A stretch of 64,000 nucleotides of DNA from Isoetes taiwanensis (Eukaryota > Streptophyta > Lycopodiopsida > Isoetales > Isoetaceae), in the NCBI GenBank assembly GCA_021234155.1, contig JAJEKV010000207.1, positions 1,302,001-1,366,000 of the forward strand, in the 5' to 3' direction. Shown here in pieces: positions 47,115-58,796 of the stretch. The notes below the pieces were generated by a model, which was given only the letters and a program-made list of their open reading frames with translations, did no database searches and was not told where the DNA came from. The translations under genes and the position numbers were made by a program. Within the stretch, counting starts at the first letter, position 1. Each line of letters starts with the position of its first letter.

Positions 47115-50100
47115 ATACTAGTGATAAACAGCTATCAACGGTTTTTCGGTATTCCTTATCCCACGCCTTGAATGGTCAGCGTCTGATGGCAGGACCGAAG
47201 AACAGAAGTGGTTGAATGTGAGAGCGGCGCTATCCTTAGAGGAACCGATGGCGCTTAGCATGAGTCCTTCTCTCATGCAGTGCAAGGGGCTAGCTCGAGG
47301 AGGAGATGGCATTTGTTGTGCAGTGGACTCAATGGTCGCATGGAGGTAATTCCGTCCCGTCCTCCCGAGTATGTGGCGTGGATTGGTATGCAACACATAA
47401 GCCCGTAACTTCGCCAAGGTTGCCTTTTCATTAACATCAATTCTGTTGAGGGTGAGCCCTCTTTGGCGTTGGAGGGTGTTTGCCAAGCCCGGGCGTTCGT
47501 ACACCGTCTATAGGAATCATTCATGAATATATAAGCAGATTTACATTAATGTACAATCCCTTTTTAAGTTAATCGAAACAAAAGTATATACAAACAAGAC
47601 AATATTTGTATTTCATTCAAGTTGATTATAACAACGGGTTGATTGATACATGGATTGAGACAAAAGTAGGTATGATACAATGGGAACTTTAAAGTTCTAC
47701 TTGCACCTGCCGTAACCACAACAACGAAAACACAACGGAAGAGAGACCAAGCCTAGGGGTTGGCGAAAGGGTGGGGATCAGCGTGGTGAAGTACTCTCCG
47801 TCTGGCTTCGGACGAGTTTATAAGCGTGCAGGCTTGGACAATGATTGCCCGGTACTCCCATGTTGGGCTGATAATCGGAAGGTTAAAGAGCCCGCATCGC
47901 ATAAAAGTTGCCAAAGATGGTCGTTTGGCGTCCTCAGAGAAGGCCGTGCTGGTCATATTCCAATAGTCAGTGCGGACGGGGTCATCGCCGGATCCTCGGC
48001 TTCGATCCACGAGGATGTTAACTATCTCTAGCCCTTTATCGGTCATAGGGTTCTCACGGTGGCGGTGGTTCGATGTCAGCGCCTTCCTCCCACTCGGATA
48101 TTCACCATATCTCTGGCCATAGTCTTGATCCGGTGGTGGGGATCGTCCCTCCTAACCATATCTCGGTGATTCTTTCCTCATACTCCCAAATGGTTTCCTC
48201 TGCAGCATAGTTGGAGTGAATAGAGAACATTTTGTAATTCCATTATACCCTAAACTTTAATGCTTTGGAAGAGGGTGTCATAAAAGAACAATTTAGTTAT
48301 ACTCATCAAGAAAACTTTGTATTTAATAAGTAGATAAGGTACACCATTTTTTCAATATGGTTTAAACAATTGCCAATCAAAATCTCATAAATACATGTGT
48401 ATATATATATATAACAAAATTTATATAGCACCCTTAGTTCGGGGAACTAGGCCTGCCTCTTTATCCTTAGCCCTAGGAGGTGGTGGGGCGGTGGGGTGTT
48501 GCCTTGTGAGAGCTACCCGGGGTCCTTTGTGGCCGCCATAACGGATGCAACCTCGGTGGGTAGGCAGCGGCCAATGGGGCTGCCGTGAGGAGCTTCATGC
48601 CCATCAAGGCGCAATATCCTGGCCCAAAGGCGTAAGGGCAAGATCCCCACAGAATGCAGTACATACGTAAGCGTCACGATAGGGGAAGCTTCTTGTGGCG
48701 CCCGAGTGTAGAAAGTGCGGAGGGGCCCACCATGAAGCTTCAGCCTCGGCCTAAAATCGGGCTATGAAGAGGACTTGTCCATGGTATTTGAAGGCCGACA
48801 AAAAAGCGGGTGAGGTGGTTGCCAGCACCTTCCCTTGCGGAGTTTCGGATGCGGCCACTTCCTTATCCAAGTCCATGGGGACTTCTTCCTCCTTGAGCTC
48901 TGTTGCTCCTCCTTCTTATCTTGCTTGGGTTATGATATAAATCCTCACCCTCATCATCGAGCCGGAGGGAACCTCGACCATATTAATGTTTGGGGCGTGA
49001 GGTCCCATGGCCGTGCTGGCATCAGTGCGGAGTTGCGGCTGGTTCACGCATCCGAAGTCAGCGGCGTAGTAGAGTCTCGCGGCTCTCTAGAGTCTCTGTG
49101 AACGGCCGGAAGGCTGGTGCACCTCGGGAAGCTTCGGTAGAAGTGAAGTCGATGAAATCATCCATACAATACTCCATAAGCTCGTAAAAAGTACATGGTC
49201 TTTGCGCTTGCGTCCGAAATCCCGCCACCCGTGATCGTCCGGATAATATCATCCAGAGAAGGTATTATTCCCCCTTGGTGATAAATAAGCTGGAAGGCCG
49301 TCTAACCACGATAAGCCTATAGATTGGTCGCGGCGGTGGTAGCTCCTCACGCTAGCTCTTTCCAGCGGGCAAAGTCAGCCCATTCCTATATGCTTTCGTC
49401 ATCCCCTCCTCGGAGGATGCGGCGGCTTGCCCTTCTCTGCCCGACAGGTTTCATCCTCAACGTATTGGTCCATGAGGATGGCTAGCGAAAGTAGCTTCCA
49501 GATATTGCTGCCCCTCATCTTTGGACCACCCGGTAGGTGTTTACCCCATCGGAGTTTCCCCTTCAAGGCGTCATAAAAGCATGTGTGTCCCACTAACATC
49601 GCCGGAACTATCTCAGCTCCAAATACAAGTGGGGAGGATCCCCAGAGAGGAATACGGAGGAAGCATTTCCTCCATGTAAAAGAGTCAAGGAATCCGGTAG
49701 TCGGATGCATTTACATGTTAACAGAGGAGATCTATCGTTAGCATAGCAAAAGGCAAGTGGCAGGTCGAAGGGAACTTTGTGGATCCCATTTCTCTCCATC
49801 AAGGTACCGGGCGGCAAAGGTCGTGGCCATGGTGCCAAGCTAGAAGGGAGGGAGGAGGAAAAAAAGCGTTTAAAATAACCTTAGGTCCCTTTTAAACCCT
49901 CTTAATAAAAGGCGGCGTCGGCATTTTTATTTTAAATTTAACATAAAAACATTAAACTTTTAATTCAAAATAAAAGCCTTTTATTAATTATCACAAAAAA
50001 ATGTGTACAAATGCGGATCCCATAAGTAGGCTAAGGTTGCTCCCCAGGTATCCCTGCGAGGGGAGGGCTAAATCTTAGGCATTATGGTGACCCTCTTTCG

Positions 50101-51984
50101 TGGATGGCGCAAAGGTTGGCATCACCAAAAAGTGCTACCAAGTAGGCCGTGACCTCTTGGGCGCCAAAATTACAAAGGTGCGGAAGCGGTCGGTCTTAAA
50201 TTGCTTTGTCGCGATCTCCGGTACCGACCTACGAAAAGGCGGCTTCGTCGGAAGGTCCGTGGACTTGAAATTTACCGGATCTCCCGCCAATGCCCGCGAT
50301 GCGGGGTCGGAACCCGATGAGGCTTCATTGCGGTAGAGGCCCACGGCGATGTTGGCACCGTCTTAGCCCAGCAGCCGGCGGGGAGTTATCCACTCTCTGC
50401 TGCCTCCGGTGGGACTGGTCTTCTTCCCAAAAGCCCGGCATTCTTTGCTTATCCTTGTATTGGCTAGGCCTTATGGGCAACTCCCTTCCTCAGGAGCTTA
50501 GCGATTGGGATCGTCGGTTTTGGGTTCGAGCCACTTCGGATGCACCTCCTCCCTGTTGGTCCGCTGATCTTGTCGGTCCCGCTCCTCTTGCTCAACTTCT
50601 ACCGGCTCTTCGAGGCTCTCCTTGGGTCTTCTTGGATCACGAGCAAAAGTTGGAGGAGGCGCTCGCGGCGATTAGGTTGGCGTGATGGTACCTTTAATGG
50701 CGAAGACCCATATCTATACGAATAGTTGTCGAGATAGTCTATCAAATGTCGGGGATTTCTCCCCGGACAAAGCTGTTGGAACCCTCATGCCATTGGTATG
50801 GGGGGAACCTCAATGGTTTCTCGCCATCGATGACGGCAAAGCCGCCCCCGGAGGTACCGGTACTCCCTACCTGGGCTCTTTGTGTCAGACCAGCTCAATC
50901 TCCGGTGTGGTGCGTCTTCCCCGGCAAAACCCTAATCCGGTCGGCCTCCGTCGACATCTTCCTCCTCGGAATTATGGCCTTCCATTTAGGGAGGATAAAA
51001 TTTGATGAGCATCATTACCATATCGGGTTGCTCAACAAGGGTATATGGGAGTCGGCGAGGTTCAAATTGGGATGAGGAATGGCTCGAGAAGTGATAGGCG
51101 GGATATGGAATCCTATCGTTGTTCTCAAACCTATTGACCAGCTCATCCAACAAGATGTCGATGAGGGGCTGGGTCGATAGCCATGTGCTTAGCAATCATG
51201 GCGTAGATCTCCACGATGCTCATGGTGGTTGGATCTCGAGCGCTCTTGGTGATGGCCATAGGGAATAGTGAGGCGCCCGGCGTGAAAGAGGATGGCAAAG
51301 GGGTTTAAGATGCACAAGGCACAAGGGCGCCAGGAGCAAGGTCCGGGTGGGCGCGATGGCGAGGGGCGGCTCAGCGTTGGAGGGCTTGAAGCAAAAGCAA
51401 ATGACGTGAAATGGTTTATTAAACGGCCAATTAACTTTTAAAATTTCAAATTTTTTCTTATTAACTTCAAAATTTTATTATTAAAAATATACGGGAAATA
51501 ACAGCGCATACATACTATCGAGGCCGATGGCATTATACGGTCTTCGCCTCGGCGGGTGTCGTCGAAATGCAAGCGGCGCCGAGTTGACTGGCGGGGCCCA
51601 CGTTGACTCGAAGTTCGACGGGGGGCCGACAAAGACATTCGAGAGGCGCTTCTAACTCGACGCAAAGCGACAAAAACAAGCGGCCCCGAAGTTCATTTTG
51701 GGCCTGCCCTTGACCATTTTTTCGCCTAGAGTTATTTGTTTTAGGGTAACTTTCGAAATGCGCCCAATCCAATGGAGCCATCATCTTGGTCATTTGAGCT
51801 ACCCGGCGGCACCTTTGCTAGGCCTCCAATCTTGGCCCCTCCACTTCAAGGCTACAATTTCTTAACTTAACCTAACACCAAGCCAAACAACAAAGAGAAC
51901 TAACGACACATTGACTTAGCCTCCTCCTAACTACCGTGCTACGAGTTAGTGTTTGGTTGCTATGATTCGAGCAAACCAAATCAA
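47115..51984 (-). other. Long leader of the Ty3/gypsy element, unassigned
   Basis: About 4.9 kb lies between the PBS and the recognisable gag. It is moderately GC-rich with many short minus-strand frames (47524-47118, 48046-47753, 49838-49399, 50344-50135) but no family motif I can name. It may hold an additional ORF, captured DNA, or badly decayed gag N-terminal sequence. A (TA)n run sits at 48400. Confidence 0.4.
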
Positions 51985-51996
51985 TGACTCTGATAC
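51985..51996 (-). promoter_or_regulatory. Primer binding site, tRNA-Met(i) type
   Basis: Minus strand GTATCAGAGTCA abuts the 5' LTR and matches the usual plant PBS TGGTATCAGAGCCA apart from its first two bases and one T. Confidence 0.85.
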
Positions 51997-53591
51997 TGTG
52001 GCGGACACTCGAATATATCTGACCCTCGGGCGTATACATACGGGGACTTTCCCTCCCATGGCAATCATCTCACCATGAGCGGGGCCCTCCCGGCCTATTC
52101 CCCGGTCCATCTATGAAATGAGGCCGAAGAAGGACACCGAAGGGGTCATTCGGCCCACGCCTTCAGTGGGACTCCTACGTCGCGGAAGCATGAATACAAG
52201 GGTTAGCACACAGCATGAATATACATAAATAACCACCACGAAGGGTGGCGCATCCATCCAAAATACCAACGGCATAGAATATGCATCTAATCCTAAGAAA
52301 ACACCCAAACCCCAGGTTCTACCCCGGCTCAGACTCCCATGAGGATCGACTGACGGCTGGGCCTCAAGAAATCAGCGACCGAAGTCTTGGCATGGCGTTA
52401 TCGGCGTGAGAACATTGGCTAGGGGTTGTCCCTCCATCCGCCCCCCTGCACACTTTGCGGATGGGTCAATTCCACGCTATGGCTTCGCTATAGCCTTGGG
52501 AGACCTTGAGTTCAAGGTATCACCCCGTGAGCCTACTCCGGGTTCATGACGCTGGTCCGATGAGGCGTCTGGGAAGCGTCCCCTTCGAATCACGGTGGTT
52601 CCACGGGTGAGCTAGAGAATGCGTGCGCATCGGCGACCCCCGCATCCGTGCCGACTTACTCACCTAAATCTACTCAAAGTGCAAGGTGCTCCATACGGAT
52701 CACACCTCTACACCTGTGGAGTGTCAGACCCATACCCGCCCCCACGTGACCCGGCCATCGGGCCTAGCCTTTGTAGGAGTCTCGGTGAGCCTTGTATGCT
52801 CGTGCAAGACCCCACCCCTCATGTCACCACTGTGTTCCTTGTCTGGTGCTAAGCCGCACCATAGCATCTAGGACCCGGTGGGCTCTTGTGCACAGCCTTA
52901 ATTAATGGGACTCACAGGCGCTATCTAGGAGCATACTACAATACGGTTCGGAGGTCTCTACCCCCTTAATTCCCCGTTTAGTCGGACTAAAAACAAAGAG
53001 CTAACAATCCATCCTTCTGAGTAGAAACCATAATTGAATATAAAGAGTACTTGCTTGTACAAACAAGGGTTAGTTTCTATGATTGAATTACAAAGAGAAC
53101 AGAGAAAAACCGGACACAACCAAGTGTTAACTAGAATTCACATAGCCACCTACTGGATTCTGGCTGGACTCATTCCCATGGGCCTCCATCTCCGGGCGGT
53201 TTGAAGAAGAAGTAAAATGGCTGGAAGGGGGGCGTATGGTGGTTCTCTGCGCAGTGATTGATGGCGCCGCCTCTGGCCTTCCTTGGTCGATCTTCGTGAG
53301 TCAATCCCAGGGATAGGGTCAAGTTGGCATCCAAACTTGGCAACCCCCCATGCTGCTTGTCGATTGGGGCAGGTGGCGCCTTCCCAATTGGTAATTATCC
53401 TAATTTCCTAGGTTATAGGTTATTATTATTAATGTGTTAAATTAGCATAACTAATTTAATCCTTTGTAAGGTAACCCCCTAGGTTGCAATTAAGTTCCCA
53501 TACCCCCATGGTAGCGTACCTTTAGGGAGTGACGTGCTTGTATTTGTACGTGTCCCGTATAGTAGACCGTATAAATACGTGGAACGTCACA
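51997..53591 (-). repeat. 5' LTR (right), 1595 bp
   Basis: Begins TGTGGCG (one mismatch to the TIR) and ends CGTCACA on the plus strand, followed by target duplication TTCAT. It contains promoter sequence for the minus-strand transcript, not localised here. Confidence 0.95.
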
Positions 53592-53958
53592 TTCATCAAG
53601 TTTGCAATCAATTTGCACGGGATTGCAGCCAGTTTAAGCTTTTAGAGAGTTTCCAAGCAAATTCAAGGCTTTGTAAGTGTATCTGTTTATTAGACCAATT
53701 TTTGGATGAGCAAACTTGAAGGATGATTCTGCAGATTAAACGCGCTATTCATGCTTCGTTTCTGTTTTATTGGACAACAAATATTAGTCCTCACTTTCGT
53801 TCACTTTCTTTTATTTTAGTTTCGTTTACTTTCTTTTATCCCTGAACAATTGCAGTAATGTTGATGTAGGCCGGCTGTTTTGGTATGTAGATACAACAAG
53901 CATGTTGATGTAAAGTTGCAGATGGATATAAAAATTTGTGATGTACAGAAAATGTACA

Positions 53959-54600
53959 GATCATATACTTTAGCACACATACATGTACAACAAAATGGAC
54001 CATTGTAATTACAGATATGAATGGAAGCGTCAGACAATAATTCACCTCAGAATTACAAACATGAAGCGAAATAATCAGAACTACAAACATGAAACAAAGT
54101 GTAGGATAAAGACTTGCTCACTCCTTACCAGTTTGGCCCTTCGTAACTATGAATGGGAATGGAAGCGTGGGAAAATGGCTTGCTCACTTTTTATCAGTTT
54201 GGCCCACAGGTCTAATAAAATTCACTCTTTTCCTTAACACACACACCCCCCCACCAAGTAAAGTTTAGCCGGTTATGAGCCTAGGAAGATATGTGGATTT
54301 GAGACTTCATAAAAGAAGAGTTGATCATATACTTTAGCACACATACATGTACAACAAAGTGGACCATTGTAATTACAGACATGAATGGACGCGTCAGACA
54401 ATAATTCACTGTAACTACAAACATGAAACGAAGTACTATAACTACAAACATGAAACGAAGTGTAGGATAAGGACTTGCTTGACTCCTTACCGGTTTGGCC
54501 CTTCGTAACTATGAATGGGAATGGAAGCATGGGGAAAATGGCTTGCTCACTTTTTTATCGGTTTGGCCTACGTGTCTAATAAAATTCACTCTTTTCTTAC
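53959..54600 (+). repeat. Two-copy tandem repeat, about 363-bp period, in H6
   Basis: Copies start with GATCATATACTTTAGCACAC near 53959 and 54322 and include AATGGGAATGGAAGC and TAATAAAATTCACTCTTTTC. The copies differ by small indels, including a duplicated ACTACAAACATGAAACGAAG in copy 2. Confidence 0.85.
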
Positions 54601-55250
54601 CCCCCACCAAAAAAAAAAAAAAAAAAAGACTATTGTTTTGCAACATACTTATTAATTGTTCAAAACAACGCTTCATGGATTTTGTTAAATATATGTATCC
54701 CATGTATGTCTACTCTAATATATGTAGAGTCATGACACATGTTTCACATTTTATTCACACACACGATTAATAATATCTAAGTAGATTTTAAGGTAGCTCT
54801 AATTATAGGTGCAAAGAACTTATAAAGGTAGCTATAGATAAGGTGCTACACAACGAAAGAATTGTCTAAGGTCGCACTATAGAATTCAATGCCTTCAAAA
54901 GGTATGGTGTTGTTCACAACACATCCATACTGGACTGCCGGATCATAGGAGTAAATGAAAGATCAAATCCCCATTAGAATAGGATCTCACCTAAATCGCC
55001 CCATGTATCCCCGGACAACACAACACATCCACATTCATATACAAGCAGCAAAAGAGTGACTATATGAGATTCAGTACACAATTTCAACACCTCATAGACA
55101 TGGTCACTTGCAATCTACATGTTCTCAAAATGATCCAATGGCCTAGAAGTTATTCTATGCAAATGCGCAGTTACAATGGTCTAGAAGGCTATATGCAGGT
55201 TTCTAATAAAGTTCCAAATTATACCCAGCAACGCTGGGCACCATTACTAG

Positions 55251-57493
55251 TCTTATATTATAATGTTATAGCGTAAGTATGTCATGAATGAAACCCTAAT
55301 TTGGACGGTTGAGATCATCCAATTGCATTCGGAGGCCGAGATTTATCGCACGACTTCCCACCATTATGATTGGCCATGCTCTAATGTCTGAAGAGGAAAG
55401 GGAAAAGGGAGGAGAAAAGGGCAAAGTGAAAGGCAAAAAGGCACGGGTAAAAGGGAAAGAAAGAAAGAGAAAAAGGAAAGCGAAAAGAGCACGAAAAAGG
55501 GAAAGGAAAATAAAGCAAAAAAAGACACTACGAAAAGGAGAAGATGGAAAGGATGAGGATAGGAGTAAAAGGGAAGTTGAAAAGGGGATGAGAAAAAGGG
55601 TAGAGAGGAGGGAAGGGAAAAGGAAAAGGGAAAAGGAAAGAAAAGGGAAAGGGAAAGGTAAAAGAAAGGGGGAGGAGGAGGGAGTGAAAAGGAACACTGG
55701 GAAAGGGGAAGAGGAAAAAGGTGGGGAAGGGCAAAGTGAAAGGCAAAAAGGCACGGGTAAAAAGGAAAAGGAAATGGAAAAGAGCACAAAAAAGAGAAAG
55801 GAAAAGAAAGAGAGAAAATAAAGGAAAAAAGGACACTATGAAAAGGAGAAGAGGGAAAGGGTGAGCACAGGAGTAAAAGGGAACGGAAAACGGGGATGAG
55901 GAAAAGGGTAGAGAGAAGGGAAGGGAAAAGGAAAAGGGAAAAGGAAAGGAAAAGGAAAAGGGAAAGTGGAAGGGAAAGGGAAAGGGAAAAAAGGGAGAGG
56001 AGGGAGCGAAAAGGGACAGTGGGAAAGGGGAAGAAGAAAAAGGTGGGGAAAGGAGAAAAAAGGAAGGGAAAAAGGACCCGAAAAAAAAAAAAAAAAAAAA
56101 GAGAAAAAGGGAGGGAAGAAGGGATGGAAAGGGAAAAAGTGAGGGGAGGGGCAAAAGGAAAAAAGGGCATGGGGAAAAGAGGAAGAGAAAAGAAGGGGGA
56201 AAGGGAAAAAGAAAAGAACAAAGGAGGGAGGAAAGGGAAAGAAAAAAACTACGAGAAAAAGGGAAGAGGGAAATTGTGGGCAAAGGGAAAAGAGGGAAGA
56301 GAAATAAAGGGAAGGGAAAAAAGACATGAGAAAATGAAAGGAAAAAAGGAAAGAAAAAGGAGGCAGAAGAGAGAAAAATGGAAGGGAAAAGGGACACGAA
56401 AAAAAACGAAAGAAGGAAAGGGTCGGGAGAGGAGGAAAAGGGAAGGGAAAAAGGCCATTGGTAAAAGGGAAGGGGGAAAGGGAAGCGAAGGGGATGGAAT
56501 GAGAGAAAGGGAAAGTAAAATAAGGTAAAAGGAAAAAGGAAATGTGAAAAGGGGAGGGGAAAAAGGGGAAGGGGGAGATAGAAAAAGGGAAAAGCAAGGA
56601 GGGGGGAAATGGAAAAGGCAAACGTGAAAAAAGTGGAAGCAAATGGAAAAAGGCAAAAGGGAAAAAACGAGGGGTAAAATGTGAAAATAGAAAAGGGAGG
56701 TGAACAAAAAGGAAGAGCAAAATAGAAAAAGAAAAAGGGAAGGAAAAAATGGGAGGGAGAGGAGGGAAAAGGTGAAGAAAGGGGAAAAGAGGAGCGAAAA
56801 AGAGCATGAAAAAATAGAAGAGAAAGGGACATGGCAAAAAAGGGAAGAGGGAAAGGGTGAGGAAAAGGGAAAACCGAAGAAAAATGGACATGGAAAAAAG
56901 GTAAAGGGAAAGAGGGAAAAGAAAAAAGGAGGGCGGAAAAGGAAGGGAAAAGAGCACTAGAAAAAAGGGAAGATGGAAGGGCTGGGCAAAGGAGGAAAAG
57001 GGAAGGGAAAAAGGGGAAAAAAGAGAAGGTGGGGAGAAGGAAAGGGAAAAGGGAAAAGAAAGGGGAATGCGGAAAGGAAAACTTAGAAAGAAGGGCACGA
57101 GGAAAAGGGGAAGAGGGAAATGGGAAAAGAGAGGGGGAAAAGGGCACAGGGAAAGGGAAAAAGGGCAACCACAAATTGGAGAAAAGGGAAAGGGAAAATA
57201 GAAAAGGAAAAATGGGGAAGCAGAAATAGAAAAGAGAAATAGAGGAAATGGAATAATGGAAAAAGAAAAAGGTAAATTGGAAAATGTAAAAAGGGAAAAG
57301 GGGCAAGGGGAAAATAGAAAAAAAAAATAGTAGACAAACGCAAAAGGAAAAGGGAAAAGGTAAAGGGAAGTGCAAAATGTGGTCAAATGCTCTTGATTAT
57401 CCAATTTTAAAAACATGAATCCATTTAACAATTGCTCCAGTATATCATTCACAGTTTCTAGCTATGCCCAGCAACGCTGGGCACCTTAACTAG
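55251..57493 (+). mobile_element. Helitron H7 with polypurine body, fused to H6
   Basis: It starts TCTTATATTATAATGTTATA at the base directly after the CTAG of H6. It ends with GCCCAGC-AAC-GCTGGGC, ACCTTAA and CTAG before T (57494). The 5' block includes GCCCTAATTTGGACGG, CATTCGGAGGCCGAG and TTTATCGCACGACTT. The rest is a 2-kb polypurine tract. Confidence 0.93.
55385..57370 (+). repeat. 2-kb polypurine tract in H7, partly duplicated
   Basis: Almost only A and G on the plus strand. A direct duplication of about 310 bp is visible: GGGCAAAGTGAAAGGCAAAA at 55419 and 55728, and AGGAGTAAAAGGGAA at 55559 and 55870. Minus-strand frames of 538 and 615 codons are artefacts of the absence of stops in pyrimidine-rich sequence. 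Confidence 0.93.
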
Positions 57494-57683
57494 TAGCAAA
57501 TAATCTCTTCAAGTTCACTAGTTCAAAGATTCTATTGACATACAATAGGTGTATGTAAATGAATCTCATAGGATTATCTTTAACCACTTTCATGTGACCC
57601 ATATAGGGAATAAGAGACTTAGACATTACATGTGTATCCTGCAATATTTGAAAAAGGTTTCTGTTATATAGATAAAAGTGCAT
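57494..57683 (-). pseudogene. Reverse transcriptase ORF, extreme N-terminal piece
   Basis: The minus-strand frame (YMGHMKVVKDNPMRF...LVNLKRLFA) runs to the Helitron edge. Joined to the 39330 side it continues in phase as ICCSQLLNLHDRTLLDDI and onward. A splice-acceptor-like TTTGCAG-type sequence lies upstream near 57640, so an intron may precede it. Confidence 0.6.
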
Positions 57684-57849
57684 ACTTACAAAAGATCACT
57701 ATTTACATAGATATTTTATTAAGACTTCTAACTTGCAACAGCAAAACCCAAGTTCTTCCAGAAGGAAGTGTCTACTTCCTCTACAAGCAAGTTGTAAGAG
57801 CCACACACCTCTAGACGAGTCAACCAATATCTCCAACTAACACCCTTCA

Positions 57850-58772
57850 CAGCATTTAGTTTTTCCATTGATAATTCAAATTTCTAGGTCTCAAAGGTGA
57901 AAGACCATCATATGCTTGCTGTACTTGAGTAGGTGTATTTCCCACCACTTCAACAGAAGCAGATGATGAACTACCAGCCCCTGGTCTGCCTCTACCTCTA
58001 GTATTCTGTACATGAGGTGGTCTACCTCCTCTGTTAGATGGATCTCCTCTTCCAAAGGTGTGATTTCCTCTTCCTATAAGGCGGTACAAAAGAACCTCCT
58101 CCCCTGTTATTCCAACTAGTGCCTCTGGCTCTCCCTCTAATGCCATGTCTATCTCCTCCTCTATTTCTCTTTGACAGCGAAGACAAGTTTGGATTAAAAT
58201 CCCTTGATCTCTTTTGCATAACAGGCGTATTAAACTCAGAGAAAGTAGCAGGTTTTATCAACCTTTCAATATATTTCAGGCCAACCTCATTATTGCTTTG
58301 GTTGAATAGCACTGCCTCAAGATTTGTAACATATTCTAAAACACCTTCCATCATAAATTTCCTCACAAAATGGAATACTAGGCATTGCTGAATAATAGCC
58401 TCAATTGCTGGATTACTAGTCCAATTAAGGAATTGGCTCCATCTGGAAATAACAGATTCACCTTTAAAAAATTGTTCTACATGATTCATCATATACCATA
58501 ATATGTGATCGAACCACACCACACCTTTATGGACATGTATTTTGTGGATGTGGGCATCTACAATATGGTCTTTTCCAGTTTGGCCATCTGTTCTCATATT
58601 CTGAGGCTTTCCCTCTATTTTTTCCAGTAGGTATTTCCTTCTTTGTGAGGGCCAACATAGATTCAACAGAACACTTATTTGGATCAAACATAGCTAGGGT
58701 AAATCTGGAAATAGGTGTTTCTCTATCAAAAATAGTTGTACCCTTACGTGCAAAATTTGCATACTTATCCAT
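57850..58772 (-). pseudogene. Gag-like ORF of the gag+RT retroelement, 3' half
   Basis: Minus-strand frames 58772-58527, 58687-58034 and 58146-57856 read on from each other. They show MDKYANFARKGTTIFDRETP, a Trp/Phe-rich middle (SRWSQFLNWTSNPAIEAI), then a basic RGG-type region (RGRARGTSWNNRGGG) and a second Gly/Arg-rich stretch. RGG tails suit RNA binding by a gag-like protein. No CCHC knuckle is clear. It is placed upstream of and co-oriented with the RT if the 20.4-kb inversion is undone. Confidence 0.5.
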
Positions 58773-58796
58773 CTATACAGATGGTGTGGAATACAC

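Larger units (their letters stand above)
40518..53591 (-). mobile_element. Ty3/gypsy (chromovirus-like) LTR retrotransposon, 13.07 kb
   Basis: Two 1.6-kb LTRs with 7-bp terminal inverted repeats TGTGACG/CGTCACA flank an internal region with gag and PR-RT-RNaseH-integrase-chromodomain order on the minus strand. The 5-bp target duplication TTCAT is intact at 40513-40517 and 53592-53596. The PBS matches initiator Met tRNA and a polypurine tract precedes the 3' LTR. The coding region is broken by many frameshifts, so it is not autonomous as written. The order RT-RH-IN and the C-terminal QYLVKW motif place it in Ty3/gypsy (Metaviridae-type plant retrotransposons). Confidence 0.95.
39331..55250 (+). 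mobile_element. Helitron H6, containing a Ty3/gypsy insertion
   Basis: It starts TCTTATATTATAATGTTTTG after A (39330). It ends with ACCCAGC-AAC-GCTGGGC, ACCATTA and CTAG at 55250. Length without the LTR element is about 2.84 kb. The 5' block contains GCCCTAATTTGGACGGCTGAGA. The next base begins Helitron H7 directly. Precision of the outer ends is shown by the RT frame restored when H6+H7 are removed. There is no polypurine body in H6. Confidence 0.92.

Noticed and set aside
39331-55250. A giant 16-kb Helitron carrying retrotransposon genes as captured cargo
   Set aside because: The LTR element has its own TSD TTCAT, PBS and PPT, so it inserted into a 2.8-kb Helitron rather than being captured.
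55296-57452. 538- and 615-codon minus-strand frames and Lys/Glu/Arg-rich plus-strand frames
   Set aside because: Same compositional artefact in the H7 tract; overlapping frames on both strands are all open.
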